Shown: in pieces, positions 43,466 to 53,749 of the stretch
Position numbering within the stretch: position 1 is the first letter of the stretch
How the letters are laid out: the number at the start of each line of letters is the position of its first letter
Source of the DNA: Hyphomicrobium sp. NDB2Meth4
GTDB lineage: Bacteria > Pseudomonadota > Alphaproteobacteria > Rhizobiales > Hyphomicrobiaceae
Length of the DNA: 64,000 nt
Reading direction: 5' to 3'
NCBI RefSeq assembly: GCF_900117445.1
Contig: NZ_FPEJ01000001.1
Span: 858,501 to 922,500 of the forward strand
The notes under the pieces: model-generated
What the model saw: the letters and a program-made list of their open reading frames with translations, nothing else
The model's database searches: none
Told to the model about the DNA's origin: nothing
Made by a program: the position numbers and the translations under genes

Positions 43466-44335
43466 ATGCCGGACGCACCAAAGGCGTTTCGCGTTGGCCT
43501 CGTGCAGATGTGCTCGGGCCGCGACGTCAAAAAGAACATCGCCGCTGCAACCGCACTCATCCGGGAGGCGGCCGCGGGCGGCGCCGAGTACATCCAGACC
43601 CCCGAGATGACCAACATCATGGAGCTGGACCGCGAGCGTCTGCTGCCGGCGCTGCGCGCGGAAGGCGACGATCCGGGGCTGACGCAGCTTCGCTTTCTTG
43701 CGCGCGAGCTGGGTGTCTGGCTGCACATCGGTTCGCTCGCGTTGCTGGGAGAAGCGGGCAAGCCCGTCAACCGCTCGCTGCTCATCTCGCCGGCCGGCGC
43801 CATCGTCGCCCGCTACGACAAGATTCATATGTTCGACGTGGATCTCGGCAACGGCGAATCCTACAAGGAAAGCGCCAACTACCAGGCCGGACGCGAGGCC
43901 GTGATCGCGACCATGCCCTGGGGGCAGCTCGGCATGACCATCTGCTACGACCTGCGCTTTCCGCAATTGCACCGCGCACTCGCCAAAGGCGGCGCCAAGT
44001 TCATCGCAGTACCGGCGGCGTTCACCAAGCCGACCGGCATCGCTCACTGGCACACTTTGCTGCGCGCCCGCGCGATCGAATCCCAGTGCTTCGTGTTCGC
44101 CGCTGGCCAAGGTGGCATGCATGAGAACGGCCGCGAGACCTTCGGTCATAGCCTCGTGATCTCGCCCTGGGGCGAAGTGCTGGCCGAGGCCGGCGTTCAG
44201 CCCTCAGTCACCTTCGCCGATGTTGAATTGCAACGCCTGGATGATGTTCGCCGCCAGGTGCCCTCGCTACGGCATGATCGGCCGTTCGACGTGATATACG
44301 CGGGGGAAACGCCTCCAAACGAGGTCGCGTCGTGA
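43466..44335 (+). CDS. Carbon-nitrogen hydrolase (nitrilase superfamily)
   Basis: The 289-residue protein has the Glu-Lys-Cys triad at E47 (QTPEM), K119 (YDKIHMFD) and C160 (TICYDLRFP), with the later WHTLLRARAIESQCFV. It is the Nit2/omega-amidase-like group that removes amide nitrogen from small molecules; the exact substrate is unknown. The start MPDAPKAFRV at 43466 avoids a basic N-terminal piece from a GTG at 43400. Its stop overlaps the GTG start of the DUF1178 gene, so they are coupled. Confidence 0.9.
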   Translation: MPDAPKAFRVGLVQMCSGRDVKKNIAAATALIREAAAGGAEYIQTPEMTNIMELDRERLLPALRAEGDDPGLTQLRFLARELGVWLHIGSLALLGEAGKPVNRSLLISPAGAIVARYDKIHMFDVDLGNGESYKESANYQAGREAVIATMPWGQLGMTICYDLRFPQLHRALAKGGAKFIAVPAAFTKPTGIAHWHTLLRARAIESQCFVFAAGQGGMHENGRETFGHSLVISPWGEVLAEAGVQPSVTFADVELQRLDDVRRQVPSLRHDRPFDVIYAGETPPNEVAS

Positions 44336-44742
44336 TCAAATACCGTTTGCACTGCTCTGAAGATCATGAGTTCGAGGCCTGGTTCGCCTCGAGCGGCTCC
44401 TATGAGGTTCAGGTCGCCACCGGCCAAGTCTGCTGCCCCGAGTGCGATAGCCGGGACGTCAGCAAGTCCATCATGGCGCCGAACGTCTCGGTACGGTCGC
44501 GTGCGCACGACGACGACATGCCCGCGCGCTATCGCAACCTCGTGCGCGAGGTCGCCAAGGCCATCGTCGCTGGCACCGAGGACGTAGGCGATCGCTTTCC
44601 CGAGGAAGCCCGCAAGATCCACTATCGCGAGGTCGAGCAGCGTGCCATCCGCGGCGTCGCATCGCCGGACGAGGCGCGCTCCCTCGTTGAGGAAGGGGTG
44701 GAGATCATGGCTCTTCCACGTCTGCCGGAAGAAGCCAACTAG
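44332..44742 (+). CDS. DUF1178 protein
   Basis: The 136-residue protein starts (GTG) MIKYRLHCSEDHEFEAWFASS and has CCPECDS and SKSIMAPNV, the DUF1178 hallmark with possible zinc-binding cysteines. The family is small, often next to the nitrilase gene, as here, with a 4-bp overlap. Function unknown. Confidence 0.9.
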   Translation: MIKYRLHCSEDHEFEAWFASSGSYEVQVATGQVCCPECDSRDVSKSIMAPNVSVRSRAHDDDMPARYRNLVREVAKAIVAGTEDVGDRFPEEARKIHYREVEQRAIRGVASPDEARSLVEEGVEIMALPRLPEEAN

Positions 44743-44780
44743 ATCCAGCTCGCCAGCGCCCCCCACTGAAGCACGGCCCG

Positions 44781-45035
44781 TCACTCCTGGGCCAGGACGA
44801 CGACCGTAAACAAAACCGCCGACCGCACGTCTTCCGTGCGAAACTTTGGCTCACTGTTGTCCGGCGAGACCCACGCATAGTTGTGGCTGTCGTGGCTCCA
44901 GATACCGTGCACGTGGCCTGCGCGATCGATGATTACGCCACCGTCCGCGTCATATGCAAAAGAATAGCCGCGCGCCTTGAGCACCTCGTTCTTCTCGAGG
45001 AGGCTAAACAGCTCGCGGTTGTGCGCTTCAGGCAT
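44781..45035 (-). CDS. Hypothetical protein, 84 aa
   Basis: The 84-residue product (MPEAHNRELFSLLEKNEVLKARGYSF, then DRAGHVHGIWSHDSHNYAWV) is coherent, with GGGGAAG before the ATG on the minus strand. No family is recognised. It is convergent with DUF1178. Confidence 0.6.
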   Translation of the reverse strand: MPEAHNRELFSLLEKNEVLKARGYSFAYDADGGVIIDRAGHVHGIWSHDSHNYAWVSPDNSEPKFRTEDVRSAVLFTVVVLAQE

Positions 45036-45348
45036 TTGCTTCCCCCGCTTGGCTCTCTTGTCCCGGCCGCCCGCGCGCCACTTCAGGCAGCTTCGGGCTG
45101 CATCTGCCTCCCCAGCAGATGCAGTCGGAGAGTTGAGCGAAACAAACGCAATTTCAATAATTCGCGCCAGTGATCGTTAGCAAAGCGATAATATCTGTTA
45201 AGCAGAGATTTTCTTGGTCCATGTAATTCAAGCCCCGTTATTCAGATTTCATTAGCCATATCGGCGGGGCAGACGCCTGCGGATGTCACAAGTCCTTCAT
45301 CTGGCGGGGGTAAGGCCTGACCTCTAGCCAAAATAGGGGGAATGCCCG
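45036..45348. other. 313-bp intergenic region before the alkaline phosphatase gene
   Basis: No gene is seen. It is AT-richer near 45130-45260 (for example GCAATTTCAATAATTCGC), consistent with a promoter. I looked for a CTGTCAT-type Pho box repeat and did not find one. Confidence 0.5.
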
Positions 45349-47187
45349 ATGCAGCGGATATTCTGCACAGCCTTGGCGCTTGGCGCGCTGGCAACGACAG
45401 CGCTTGGCCAGACCATCTACCCCATCGACCGCGCAGAGCTTCTCGCCGGCGCGCGCTTCGACCTGAAGGTTGAGTTCCCGGCAGTCCCCAAGGCCGCGGA
45501 CGGAGTGGAGCCAGCTCCATCCGAAGTCCGCGTGACGATCAACGGCGAAGACGCCGGCAAATTCCTCGGCCGCGACCCGCTCATCGATCGGGACGAAGAC
45601 CGCCTCGGTCAAACGGCCTATTGGCTGCGCAGCGTGAGCCTTCCCAAGGCCGGGCACTATGTCGTCGAGGCTTCGGACGGAACCAACCGCTCCAAGGTCG
45701 AGTGGGATGCATATGACACCCCCGAAGGCCGCCTCGCCAAGAATGTCATCCTGCTCATCGGCGACGGCATGTCGATGGCTCACCGCACCGCCGCTCGCAT
45801 GCTCTCGAAGGGCATGCGCCAGGGGCGCTACGGTGGTGAACTCGCCATGGACGACATGCCCTCGATGGCGCTCATCTCGACGTCGGGCATGGATTCGATC
45901 GTTACCGACAGCGCCAACGCTGCCAGCGCCTACGCAACCGGACACAAATCCTGCGTGAAAGCTCTCGGCGTCTATTGCGCGCGCAATCGCAGCGCGCTCG
46001 GGCACCCGAACGTGGAGACCATCGCTGAGCTGGCAAAGCGCAAACTGGGCCTCGCAATCGGCGTCGTCACCGACACCGAAATCGAGGACGCAACCCCGGC
46101 CGCCATGGTGGCGCACACGCGCCTGCGCACCGACTACGATAACATCGTGCGCATGCTCTATTGGCTTCAGCCGGAAGTCGTTCTGGGAGGCGGCAGCCTC
46201 AACTTCCGCCCTTCCGGCGAGGCAGGCGGCAAGCGCAAGGATGGCGAGGACTACATCGCCAAGTTCAAGGGTGCCGGGTATCAGTTCGCCGACACTAGGC
46301 AGTCACTCGTCGAAGCCGCGAACAACCCGAAAACCACCAAGCTTCTCGGGCTTTTCAACGACAAGAACATCGACGGCGCCCTCGACCGCAAGTTCCTGAA
46401 GAAGGGTACGGTTGCGCGCTTTCCCAACCAGCCCGATCTAACCGACGAGATGCGCGCGGCGCTCGAAGTGCTCTCACGCTCCCCCAATGGCTTTTTCCTC
46501 ATGGTCGAGGCTGGCCGCATCGACAAATACAGCCATTCGCTCGATTGGGAGCGCGCCGTCTACGATACGATAATGTTCGACAACGTGGTCGCGATGGCGA
46601 AGGCGTACGCGCAAAAGAAGGGCGACACGCTGGTGATCGTGGTGCCCGACCACGCGCACCCGGTTTCGATCATCGGCACCTACGACGATGCCAAGGGCGA
46701 GCAGCTGCGCGACCGTCTTCAAACGTATGCCGACGCCGGCTTCCCGGATTATCCGCCCGCCGACGCCGACGGCTTCCCCGACAAGGTCGATGTCTCGCGC
46801 CGCCTCGCATTAGTGTTCGCCGCCTACCCTGACTATTGCGATACCGGCCGCCCTTATCTCGATGGTGAGAACATGCCGGCGATTCAGCGGGAAAGTCAGG
46901 CCACTGGAGTGGCCCAGCCGGTCCCGGGCACACAAACGACAACCGGAAGCGCTAAGCCGGCATCGTCCGGCGACAGCGAGGGCCCAGCCGTCGCCAACGA
47001 GGTCTATTGCAAGCGCGGATCAGCCCGCCGGATCGGCAACTTGCCAATTACCTCGCGAAACGGCGTCCATGCGGCGGATGATGTGGTGCTGACTGCGATG
47101 GGCCCAGGCGCCGACGTCCTCCATGGGCGCCGCGACAATACCTTCGTTTTCCGCGCCATGGCGCGTGCGCTGGGGCTCGGTCGCTGA
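45349..47187 (+). CDS. Secreted alkaline phosphatase
   Basis: The 612-residue protein has a signal peptide (MQRIFCTALALGALATTALG), then LIGDGMSMAHRTAARM with a metal-binding Asp, the nucleophile in DSANAASAYATG (S188 beside D187), VEAGRIDKYSHSLD, and PDHAHPVS with metal histidines. It is longer than E. coli PhoA because of an N-terminal domain (about 20-130) and an insertion near 515-555. It should release phosphate from phosphomonoesters in the periplasm or outside. It is convergent with the GntR gene. Confidence 0.92.
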   Translation: MQRIFCTALALGALATTALGQTIYPIDRAELLAGARFDLKVEFPAVPKAADGVEPAPSEVRVTINGEDAGKFLGRDPLIDRDEDRLGQTAYWLRSVSLPKAGHYVVEASDGTNRSKVEWDAYDTPEGRLAKNVILLIGDGMSMAHRTAARMLSKGMRQGRYGGELAMDDMPSMALISTSGMDSIVTDSANAASAYATGHKSCVKALGVYCARNRSALGHPNVETIAELAKRKLGLAIGVVTDTEIEDATPAAMVAHTRLRTDYDNIVRMLYWLQPEVVLGGGSLNFRPSGEAGGKRKDGEDYIAKFKGAGYQFADTRQSLVEAANNPKTTKLLGLFNDKNIDGALDRKFLKKGTVARFPNQPDLTDEMRAALEVLSRSPNGFFLMVEAGRIDKYSHSLDWERAVYDTIMFDNVVAMAKAYAQKKGDTLVIVVPDHAHPVSIIGTYDDAKGEQLRDRLQTYADAGFPDYPPADADGFPDKVDVSRRLALVFAAYPDYCDTGRPYLDGENMPAIQRESQATGVAQPVPGTQTTTGSAKPASSGDSEGPAVANEVYCKRGSARRIGNLPITSRNGVHAADDVVLTAMGPGADVLHGRRDNTFVFRAMARALGLGR

Positions 47188-47208
47188 TAGCCGCGACCTA
47201 TAGAGGCC

Positions 47209-47931
47209 TTAGCCCATCTCGGCGAAGTAATGGTTCTCGCGTAGGTTGCAGCTTGCTAAGCGCCATTCGATCGGCCGCCTATCGATCGCGTGTACGACGC
47301 AATCGAGCAGCATGATTGGTGCCCCCTCCTCAACCTGGAGTAACTTAGCGATCTCGCCTCTGGCGGAGGCCGCCCTGACAACCTCCTCGGCACGTCCCAA
47401 TAACACTCCGTAATGGTGTGCGAGTACGACGATGCTTGGAGAGGCATCCTTTTCCTTTTCCAGCCCGGGGAAAAAGGCTTGTGGGACCACGGATTCCTCC
47501 ACCATCAACGGCGTCCCGTTGTGGGCCCTAATCCGGTGAATTCGATAGATTGGTTCCCCGGTCCTCAACTGGAGGTGGTGTGCTTCGCTTTCATTGGCTG
47601 CAGCCAGCACGATTGTGCTGCTCGCAATATCGCCATTAATGCGAATTCCGTTTGGATCGCGGATGTTGCAAAAACGAACGGCGTGCTCGTTCGATGTTTG
47701 GTCGATGACGAAGGTGCCGCGACCCTGGCGGCGAGAAATAAGCCGCTCATGCTCCATTTCGTCGAGTGCTTTCCGCACCGTGCCGACGCTTATTCCAAGT
47801 TCTCTGGAAAGCTCAATTTCATTTGGGATTGCGGCGCCCGGCTTCCAAGCGCCGGCAGCAATGCGCTGGACCAACATATCTTTGACTTGAAGATAAAGTG
47901 GTCGAGTTGAAAATCTTCCCACCACTGTCAT
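47209..47931 (-). CDS. GntR-family regulator (HutC/UTRA type)
   Basis: From the ATG at 47931 the product is 240 residues: wHTH (PLYLQVKDMLVQRIAAGAWKPGAAIPNEIELSRELGISVGTVRKALDEMEHERLISRRQGRGTFV, read here in part) and a UTRA ligand domain (EPIYRIHRIRAHNGTPLMVEESVV). GAGG lies 7 nt before this start; the GTG at 47979 has no ribosome site. It is convergent with the alkaline phosphatase and may regulate it, but no evidence shows this. The gene and the region upstream are AT-richer than the rest. Confidence 0.88.
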   Translation of the reverse strand: MTVVGRFSTRPLYLQVKDMLVQRIAAGAWKPGAAIPNEIELSRELGISVGTVRKALDEMEHERLISRRQGRGTFVIDQTSNEHAVRFCNIRDPNGIRINGDIASSTIVLAAANESEAHHLQLRTGEPIYRIHRIRAHNGTPLMVEESVVPQAFFPGLEKEKDASPSIVVLAHHYGVLLGRAEEVVRAASARGEIAKLLQVEEGAPIMLLDCVVHAIDRRPIEWRLASCNLRENHYFAEMG

Positions 47932-48466
47932 GGAAGCCCTCGCTTTACGGCCTCGCAAGCGCATGAAAACCGATGCCACGCATTCGCAAAAAACGGCCCC
48001 AGCCCCGCAAAAACCTTTGCACTACATAGGATGCATGCGTTGCTTTCCTGTAAACGATCAATACTGCGTACAAGAGCACAATTACCGTATTCACTATAGC
48101 ACGAACATTCTGCTTTGGCTCTAAACTTGTCCACCCTTATTTCATTAGTGATCTTCATAGTGATGATCTGCGTCTTTGGATCGATCCGAAATTACAAAGT
48201 TTTCTCCGAATGTAACGCGGCAATGCTCGCGCACGTAATAACTGGCCACGGATCGCGCCCCCCTCGCAAGCCTCCGGGTCAGATCGCCCCGCCAGGTTCT
48301 CCCTCCCCCCTGGCGGGGCGCCATTCCACGGGCGGTATGCCCAGCGACTGCCGCCCCTGCGATGCTATGCGCCGGGTTAGATCTTGCGGTGCACCCCCCT
48401 GACGGTCCAAACATCCCTCGCGCGTCGCTCGCCGGCGCGCCGTGCATATCGAGGGAGCCTTTGCAG
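47932..48466. other. 535-bp intergenic region between gntR and bioB
   Basis: No convincing gene is seen. The first ~300 bp (to about 48240) are clearly AT-richer than the window average, with runs such as ACTATAGCACGAACATT. The second half is GC-rich and holds the two hairpins at 48285-48356. A TTATCTATAA-type BioR site was looked for and not found. Presumably it carries the gntR and bioB promoters. Confidence 0.55.
48285..48356. promoter_or_regulatory. Two strong hairpins upstream of bioB
   Basis: Hairpin 1: CGCCCCGCCAGG (48285-48296) pairs perfectly with CCTGGCGGGGCG (48309-48320), 12-nt loop. Hairpin 2: GGGCGG (48330-48335) pairs with CCGCCC (48351-48356). Neither is followed by a U-run. 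They end about 110 bp before the bioB start. Confidence 0.65.
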
Positions 48467-49504
48467 ATGATCGAACTGGCGACGGTGCAGTCGGGCGCGA
48501 CCGGCCAATCGGCTGATCGGGAATTGCGTCATGATTGGTCGCGCGAAGAAGCCCAGGCTCTCTACGACGCTCCCTTCAATGATCTCCTGTTCCGCGCCCA
48601 GTGCGTGCACCGGCGCCACTTCGACGCCAACGCCATCCAGCGCAGCCGGCTTCTGTCCATCAAGACCGGCGGGTGCGCCGAGGATTGCGGCTACTGCAGC
48701 CAGTCCGCCCATCACGCGTCCGGGCTAAAAGCCAGCAAGCTGATGCAGGTGGAGAAAGTTTTGACCGAGGCCCGCAAGGCTAAGGAGCAGGGTGCGACAC
48801 GCTATTGCATGGGCGCCGCCTGGCGCTCGCCCAAGGGCCGCGACATGGACGTGCTCTGCGCCATGGTCGAAGGCGTCAAGTCCATGGGCATGGAAACGTG
48901 CATGACACTCGGCATGCTGTCCGATGATGATGTCGGCAAGCTGAAGCACGCCGGCCTCGACTACTACAATCACAACATCGATACGTCCGAGCGCTACTAC
49001 GACAAGGTCATCTCGACGCGCACGTTTGCTGATCGATTGGAAACCTTGTCGCGCGTTCGCGAAGCCGGCATCAAGGTCTGCTGCGGTGGCATCGTCGGCA
49101 TGGGTGAGGAACCGGAAGATCGCGTCGACATGCTCGTCACGCTGGCCAATCTGCCTGAGCATCCCGAGAGCGTGCCGATCAACATGCTCGTCCCGATCCC
49201 GGGAACGCCGCTCGCCGAAACCGAGAAGATCGACGGCATCTCATTCGTGCGGACGATTGCCCTCGCCCGCATCATGATGCCGAAATCGTTCGTGCGCCTC
49301 TCCGCTGGACGCACGGAGATGAGTGATGAAACACAGGCGCTGTGCTTTTTGGCCGGAGCCAACTCCATTTTCGTTGGTGACACGCTGCTGACGGCGGACA
49401 ACCCCGGTGAGGACGCCGACAGCGTTCTCTTCGACAAGCTCGGTTTGAAGCCCCTCGAGCTCGAAACGGGCTCGTGTGAGCGGGACGATGTACAAGAATC
49501 ATGA
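48467..49504 (+). CDS. bioB: Biotin synthase
   Basis: BioB is the radical SAM enzyme that inserts sulfur into dethiobiotin, the last step of biotin synthesis. The 345-residue protein has the CxxxCxxC cluster motif at C70, C74, C77 ([13 protein letters not shown]) and [34 protein letters not shown]. The start at 48467 (after GGGAG) is chosen over a reading from 48362 that lacks family similarity. First gene of a five-gene operon; bioF starts 17 bp before the bioB stop. Confidence 0.95.
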   Translation: MIELATVQSGATGQSADRELRHDWSREEAQALYDAPFNDLLFRAQCVHRRHFDANAIQRSRLLSIKTGGCAEDCGYCSQSAHHASGLKASKLMQVEKVLTEARKAKEQGATRYCMGAAWRSPKGRDMDVLCAMVEGVKSMGMETCMTLGMLSDDDVGKLKHAGLDYYNHNIDTSERYYDKVISTRTFADRLETLSRVREAGIKVCCGGIVGMGEEPEDRVDMLVTLANLPEHPESVPINMLVPIPGTPLAETEKIDGISFVRTIALARIMMPKSFVRLSAGRTEMSDETQALCFLAGANSIFVGDTLLTADNPGEDADSVLFDKLGLKPLELETGSCERDDVQES

Positions 49505-50621
49505 GCGAGCCCTCGAGGCACTGACGCGTCGCGGCCGCCGCCGCGCCCTGACCGCGCGAACGGGCCTCGACTTCTCCTCCAACGACTACCTGGGCCTTGC
49601 CCAGTCGCCTGAACTCAAGCAGGCGGCGCGTGCAGCCATCGATCGCGATGTCGCAATCGGCTCGGGTGGCTCGCGCCTGCTGCGTGGCAACGACCGCGAG
49701 CACGAAGCACTGGAATCCGAGGCCGCTGCCTTCTTCGGCGCCGAGAGCGCGCTGTTTTTCGCCGGCGGGTTCCTCGCCAATGTCGCGCTTTTCTCGACGC
49801 TGCCGCAACGCGGCGATCTCGTTGTCCACGACGCCCTCATTCACGCCTCTGTCCACGATGGGCTGCGCATGGGGAAGGCGGAGCGCGCAGAGGCGAGGCA
49901 CAACGACCCGCAGGCTTTCGAGGACGCCATCGCCGACTGGCGCGCTGCCGGCGGCACCGGTACGCCGTGGATCGCCGTCGAAAGCCTCTACAGCATGGAC
50001 GGCGACCGCGCGCCTCTGGATGACCTCGCCGCGATCGCCCGCAAACACGACGGCGTCCTGGTCATCGACGAGGCGCACGCAACCGGCGTGCTGGGATCCA
50101 TGGGACGAGGCCTGGGCGCCCATCTCGAAGGTCAGCCCAACGTCGTTGCCCTCCACACGTGCGGCAAAGCACTCGGCGCTATGGGCGCGCTCGTCACAGG
50201 CCCGCAAGTACTGTGCGATTTTCTCGTCAACCGCTCGCGGCCATTTATCTACGCGACAGCGCCTTCTCCGCTCATCGCCGCCATCGTCCGCGCCGCGCTG
50301 TTGATCTGTCGCTTCGATAGTCCGCGCCGCGAGAAGCTGGCTGCACTCGTCGCCTTTACCGGGGCCCAGCTGTCGCAGCAATGCGGCATCGAGCCATCGG
50401 GCACGCATATCCAACCCGTCATCGTTGGCGCTGACGAACGCGCAACGCGCCTTGCTGCCGCGATGCAGGAGCGCGGCTACGACATCCGCGCCGTGCGCCC
50501 TCCAACAGTGCCCGAGGGCACCGCACGGTTGCGTATCTCCCTCACCCTCAACGTTGACGAGGTGCAAGTCGGCGCCATGGTCGCCGCCCTTGCCGAGGAG
50601 CTGAAAAGGCTCGACGCATGA
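49488..50621 (+). CDS. bioF: 8-amino-7-oxononanoate synthase
   Basis: BioF joins pimeloyl-thioester and alanine with PLP. The 377-residue protein has the PLP lysine at K227 ([11 protein letters not shown]), the [10 protein letters not shown] segment, and SNDYLGLA near the N-terminus. The ATG at 49488 is used; a GTG at 49476 is possible. It overlaps bioB by 17 bp and bioD by 4 bp. Confidence 0.94.
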   Translation: MYKNHERALEALTRRGRRRALTARTGLDFSSNDYLGLAQSPELKQAARAAIDRDVAIGSGGSRLLRGNDREHEALESEAAAFFGAESALFFAGGFLANVALFSTLPQRGDLVVHDALIHASVHDGLRMGKAERAEARHNDPQAFEDAIADWRAAGGTGTPWIAVESLYSMDGDRAPLDDLAAIARKHDGVLVIDEAHATGVLGSMGRGLGAHLEGQPNVVALHTCGKALGAMGALVTGPQVLCDFLVNRSRPFIYATAPSPLIAAIVRAALLICRFDSPRREKLAALVAFTGAQLSQQCGIEPSGTHIQPVIVGADERATRLAAAMQERGYDIRAVRPPTVPEGTARLRISLTLNVDEVQVGAMVAALAEELKRLDA

Positions 50622-51262
50622 ACCCGGTTATCGTCGTCACCGGAACCGATACCGACGTTGGCAAGACCGTGTTTGCGGCAGCGCTCGTCTCCGCTCTCAG
50701 CGGTTACTACTGGAAGCCCGTGCAGGCGGGCCGCGCACCCGAAGCCGACGCAGATACCGTGCGCCGCCTCGCCGGCATCGCGGACGATCGGGTCTTGCCG
50801 AGCGCCTACGACCTGACGACTCCAGCATCGCCGCATCTGGCGGCCGAGCGCGACGGCATCGAGATCGACCTTGCACGGCTCAGGACGGTGCCCTGCCTCG
50901 ATGCCCCGCTCATTATCGAAGGCGCTGGCGGCCTCATGGTTCCCCTCACCCGGCAGCATCTGCAAGTCGATCTCTTCGCCGCCTGGAGCCTGCCGGTCGT
51001 CCTTGTTGCCGCAACGCGTCTAGGCACCATCAATCACTCGCTGCTTTCCGTCGAAGCACTGCGCCGCCGCGGGATCCCGCTGCTCGGTATAGTCTTCACC
51101 GGCGAGGAGAACGCCGATACCGAGCGCACCATTCCGGCGATGGCAGGCGCGCGTCGGCTCGGCCGCCTGCCGCATCAAGATCCGCTCGACGCCGCAACGC
51201 TGCGGTCAGCATTTGCTGCCAATTTCGACATCGCCGATTTCCTCGCCGCGGTGCGCCGATGA
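50618..51262 (+). CDS. bioD: Dethiobiotin synthetase
   Basis: BioD closes the ureido ring with ATP and CO2. The 214-residue protein has the P-loop GTDTDVGKT (residues 9-17), KPVQAG, and [12 protein letters not shown]. It overlaps bioF and bioA by 4 bp each (ATGA). Confidence 0.95.
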   Translation: MNPVIVVTGTDTDVGKTVFAAALVSALSGYYWKPVQAGRAPEADADTVRRLAGIADDRVLPSAYDLTTPASPHLAAERDGIEIDLARLRTVPCLDAPLIIEGAGGLMVPLTRQHLQVDLFAAWSLPVVLVAATRLGTINHSLLSVEALRRRGIPLLGIVFTGEENADTERTIPAMAGARRLGRLPHQDPLDAATLRSAFAANFDIADFLAAVRR

Positions 51263-52527
51263 CCTCCAGCCCTATCTGGCACCCATTCACCCAGCACGGC
51301 TTGCAGCCTGAAATGATCCCGGTGCGCAGCGCACGCGGCGCCTGGATCAAAACGCCTGCCGGCGACCTGATCCTCGACGCCATCTCGTCCTGGTGGGTCG
51401 TCACCCATGGTCACTGTCACCCGCGCATCGTCGGCGCGATCGAGGAACAGGCGCGGCGCCTCGATCAAGTGATCTTCGCCGGCTTCACGCATGCCCCCGC
51501 AGAAATGCTGGCGCGCGGCCTCATCGACATCGCCCCTGAAGGGCTGGCGCACGTCTTCTTTTCCGATAGCGGCTCCACCTCCGTGGAGGTCGCGCTCAAA
51601 ATGGCGCTCGGCTACTTCCGCAACATCGGTGCACCGCGCCGCCGCATTGTGGCGCTGGAGCATGGCTACCACGGCGACACCATCGGCGGAATGTCGGTAG
51701 GCGCTCGAGGCATCTTCAGCGCCGCTTATGAGACGCTGCTGTTCGAGGTGGAGCGCATCCCATTCCCATCGCCGGGCAATGAGCAGGCCACTATCGACGC
51801 CTTCGATGCCGCTTGCGCCAACGAACCGACAGCCGCCCTCATCGTCGAGCCGCTCGTGCTGGGTGCCGGCGGCATGCTCGTCTACGACGCACGCGTTCTT
51901 CAGGAATTGCAGCGCATCGCCCGCCACCATGGCGCACTATTCATCGCCGACGAGGTTATGACCGGGTGGGGCCGCACCGGCGCCCTGTTCGCCTCCGATA
52001 AGGCCGGGGTAACGCCAGATATTCTCTGCCTCGCCAAAGGCATCACCGGAGGCTCTCTGCCGCTGGCCGTCACCCTCTGCACCTCGGACATCTTCGAGGC
52101 GCACCGTTCCACCGACCGCAGCAAGACTTTCTTCCATTCCAGTTCGTACACCGCCAACCCGATCGCCTGCGCAGCCGCAGTGGCGAACCTGGAGATTTGG
52201 CGCGAGGAGCCCGTCGCCGATAAGATCGCCGCATTGACGATGGCGCAGGAAGAACGGCTAGGCGCCTTGCGCAGCCATTCCGCGTTCTCGGACGCCCGCC
52301 AGATTGGCACCATCACCGCGCTAGATCTTAATGTCCCCGATGCCGGCTACCTGGCTTCGGTCGGCCTGCAGCTTATGCAGCACTTCCTCGACCGCGGTGT
52401 GCTGCTGCGGCCCCTGGGTAATACCATCTACGTGATGCCGCCCTATTGCATCACGCCGGACGAGCTCGATCTTGTCTATGCCTCCATCGCCGAGGCGCCC
52501 GACGTCCTGGCAGGGGAAAGCCCATGA
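51259..52527 (+). CDS. bioA: Adenosylmethionine-8-amino-7-oxononanoate aminotransferase
   Basis: BioA makes 7,8-diaminopelargonate from AON with SAM as amino donor. The 422-residue PLP protein has [36 protein letters not shown] and the PLP lysine in [14 protein letters not shown]. It overlaps bioD and bioZ by 4 bp. Confidence 0.95.
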   Translation: MTSSPIWHPFTQHGLQPEMIPVRSARGAWIKTPAGDLILDAISSWWVVTHGHCHPRIVGAIEEQARRLDQVIFAGFTHAPAEMLARGLIDIAPEGLAHVFFSDSGSTSVEVALKMALGYFRNIGAPRRRIVALEHGYHGDTIGGMSVGARGIFSAAYETLLFEVERIPFPSPGNEQATIDAFDAACANEPTAALIVEPLVLGAGGMLVYDARVLQELQRIARHHGALFIADEVMTGWGRTGALFASDKAGVTPDILCLAKGITGGSLPLAVTLCTSDIFEAHRSTDRSKTFFHSSSYTANPIACAAAVANLEIWREEPVADKIAALTMAQEERLGALRSHSAFSDARQIGTITALDLNVPDAGYLASVGLQLMQHFLDRGVLLRPLGNTIYVMPPYCITPDELDLVYASIAEAPDVLAGESP

Positions 52528-53513
52528 CCGCCGCCCGCGGCTCCACCATCCTCGGCTTTGGGCACTATGTGCCAGCCCGACGCGTCCCCAATGCGGAGAT
52601 AGAGCAGCGCCTTGGCCTAGAGCCCGGCTGGATCCTGCGTCGCACAGGCATTGCCGAGCGGCGCTACGCAGCGCCTGATGAGGCGCTGACCGACATGGCC
52701 GTGCCAGCCGCTCAGATGGCGCTCGACGAAGCCGGTATTGCGCGCGAGGAAGTGGCGCTGACGCTCCTTGCGACCAGCACGCCTGATCATCTCCTGCCGC
52801 CGTCCGCGCCGCTACTGGCCCATCGCCTCGGCCTTGCAAACTCGGGCGGCATTGACCTTGCCGGCGCCTGCGGTGGCTTCCTCTACGCTTTGACCCTGGC
52901 CGACGGTTTCGTGCGCACCCACGGCGAGCCGGTGCTGGTAGTTGCCGCCAACATCCTGTCCCGGCGCATCAACCCGGCCGACCGCGGCAGCAGCATTCTC
53001 TTTGCCGATGCTGCCGGCGCCGTCGTGTTGGCTCCCTCCGACAGGGCAGGAACCGGCGTCCTTGGCTGCAAGCTCGCATCCGACGGAAGCGGCTATGGCC
53101 TGATCCAGATCCCCGCCGGAGGCAGCCGGCGCCCATTCGCAGCCGACGTGCCGATCGAAGATACGCAGATGATCATCAGCAACGGCCGCGCCGTCTTTTC
53201 CCGAGCCGTCGACTTGATGGTTACAGCCTCGCGTGCGGTGCTCGATAAGGCCGGGATCGGTATCGCGGACGTCCACCGGTTCGTCCCCCACCAAGCCAAT
53301 GGCCGGATCACTGCCGCGGTTACCCAGCAGCTGGCCGTTGCGCCCGAAGCCACCGTCTCGACCATTGCCAGCTTTGGCAACAGCTCGGCGGCAACGATTC
53401 CGCTGTCGCTTTCCCTCGCCAACGCGGAGCACCGCTGGGAGCCGGGAACGCGCATCCTCATGTGCGCGGCAGGCGCCGGCCTTACCGGAGCGGCGGTCGC
53501 CTACGGCTTGTAA
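52524..53513 (+). CDS. bioZ: FabH-like beta-ketoacyl-ACP synthase, BioZ
   Basis: In Agrobacterium and Brucella, BioZ starts the pimelate moiety of biotin by condensing a glutaryl thioester with malonyl-ACP. The 329-residue protein has the KAS III triad: C116 ([10 protein letters not shown]), His in PHQANGRI and Asn in [10 protein letters not shown]. The start is an ATGA overlap with bioA; the longer reading from 52446 lies inside bioA. Its place as the fifth gene after bioBFDA supports BioZ over housekeeping FabH. The biochemical role is inferred from homologues. Confidence 0.9.
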   Translation: MTAARGSTILGFGHYVPARRVPNAEIEQRLGLEPGWILRRTGIAERRYAAPDEALTDMAVPAAQMALDEAGIAREEVALTLLATSTPDHLLPPSAPLLAHRLGLANSGGIDLAGACGGFLYALTLADGFVRTHGEPVLVVAANILSRRINPADRGSSILFADAAGAVVLAPSDRAGTGVLGCKLASDGSGYGLIQIPAGGSRRPFAADVPIEDTQMIISNGRAVFSRAVDLMVTASRAVLDKAGIGIADVHRFVPHQANGRITAAVTQQLAVAPEATVSTIASFGNSSAATIPLSLSLANAEHRWEPGTRILMCAAGAGLTGAAVAYGL

Positions 53514-53749
53514 CCAAGCTGCGGGGTTCAGCTTCGGTTCATGCGCCGGATGGTTGAGTGTGCTCCGGACGCCAGAGGCAGTCGGAATTCCTGGCGGCGC
53601 ACTTATACGATTGCGAGACCGGCCATGCCGCAGCCCCTACCCCGCCTCATTCTGGTGAAGGAACTGCTTAACCGGGTGTCGCGTTGTTCACAGCGAAAGA
53701 ACGTGCCAGTTTATCACGATAGCGGTTCAAACATCCCTCTAGTGGCCGG

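Noticed and set aside
45036-45348. Pho box for the alkaline phosphatase
   Set aside because: No repeated CTGTCAT-like units found in the upstream region.
48115-48402. Small membrane-like ORF upstream of bioB
   Set aside because: Weak TTG start, only the first 25 residues hydrophobic, remainder is low-complexity Pro/Gly from the hairpin region; no support.
47932-48466. BioR operator upstream of bioB
   Set aside because: No TTATCTATAA-like site seen on reading; the nearby GntR is of the HutC/UTRA type, not the BioR type.
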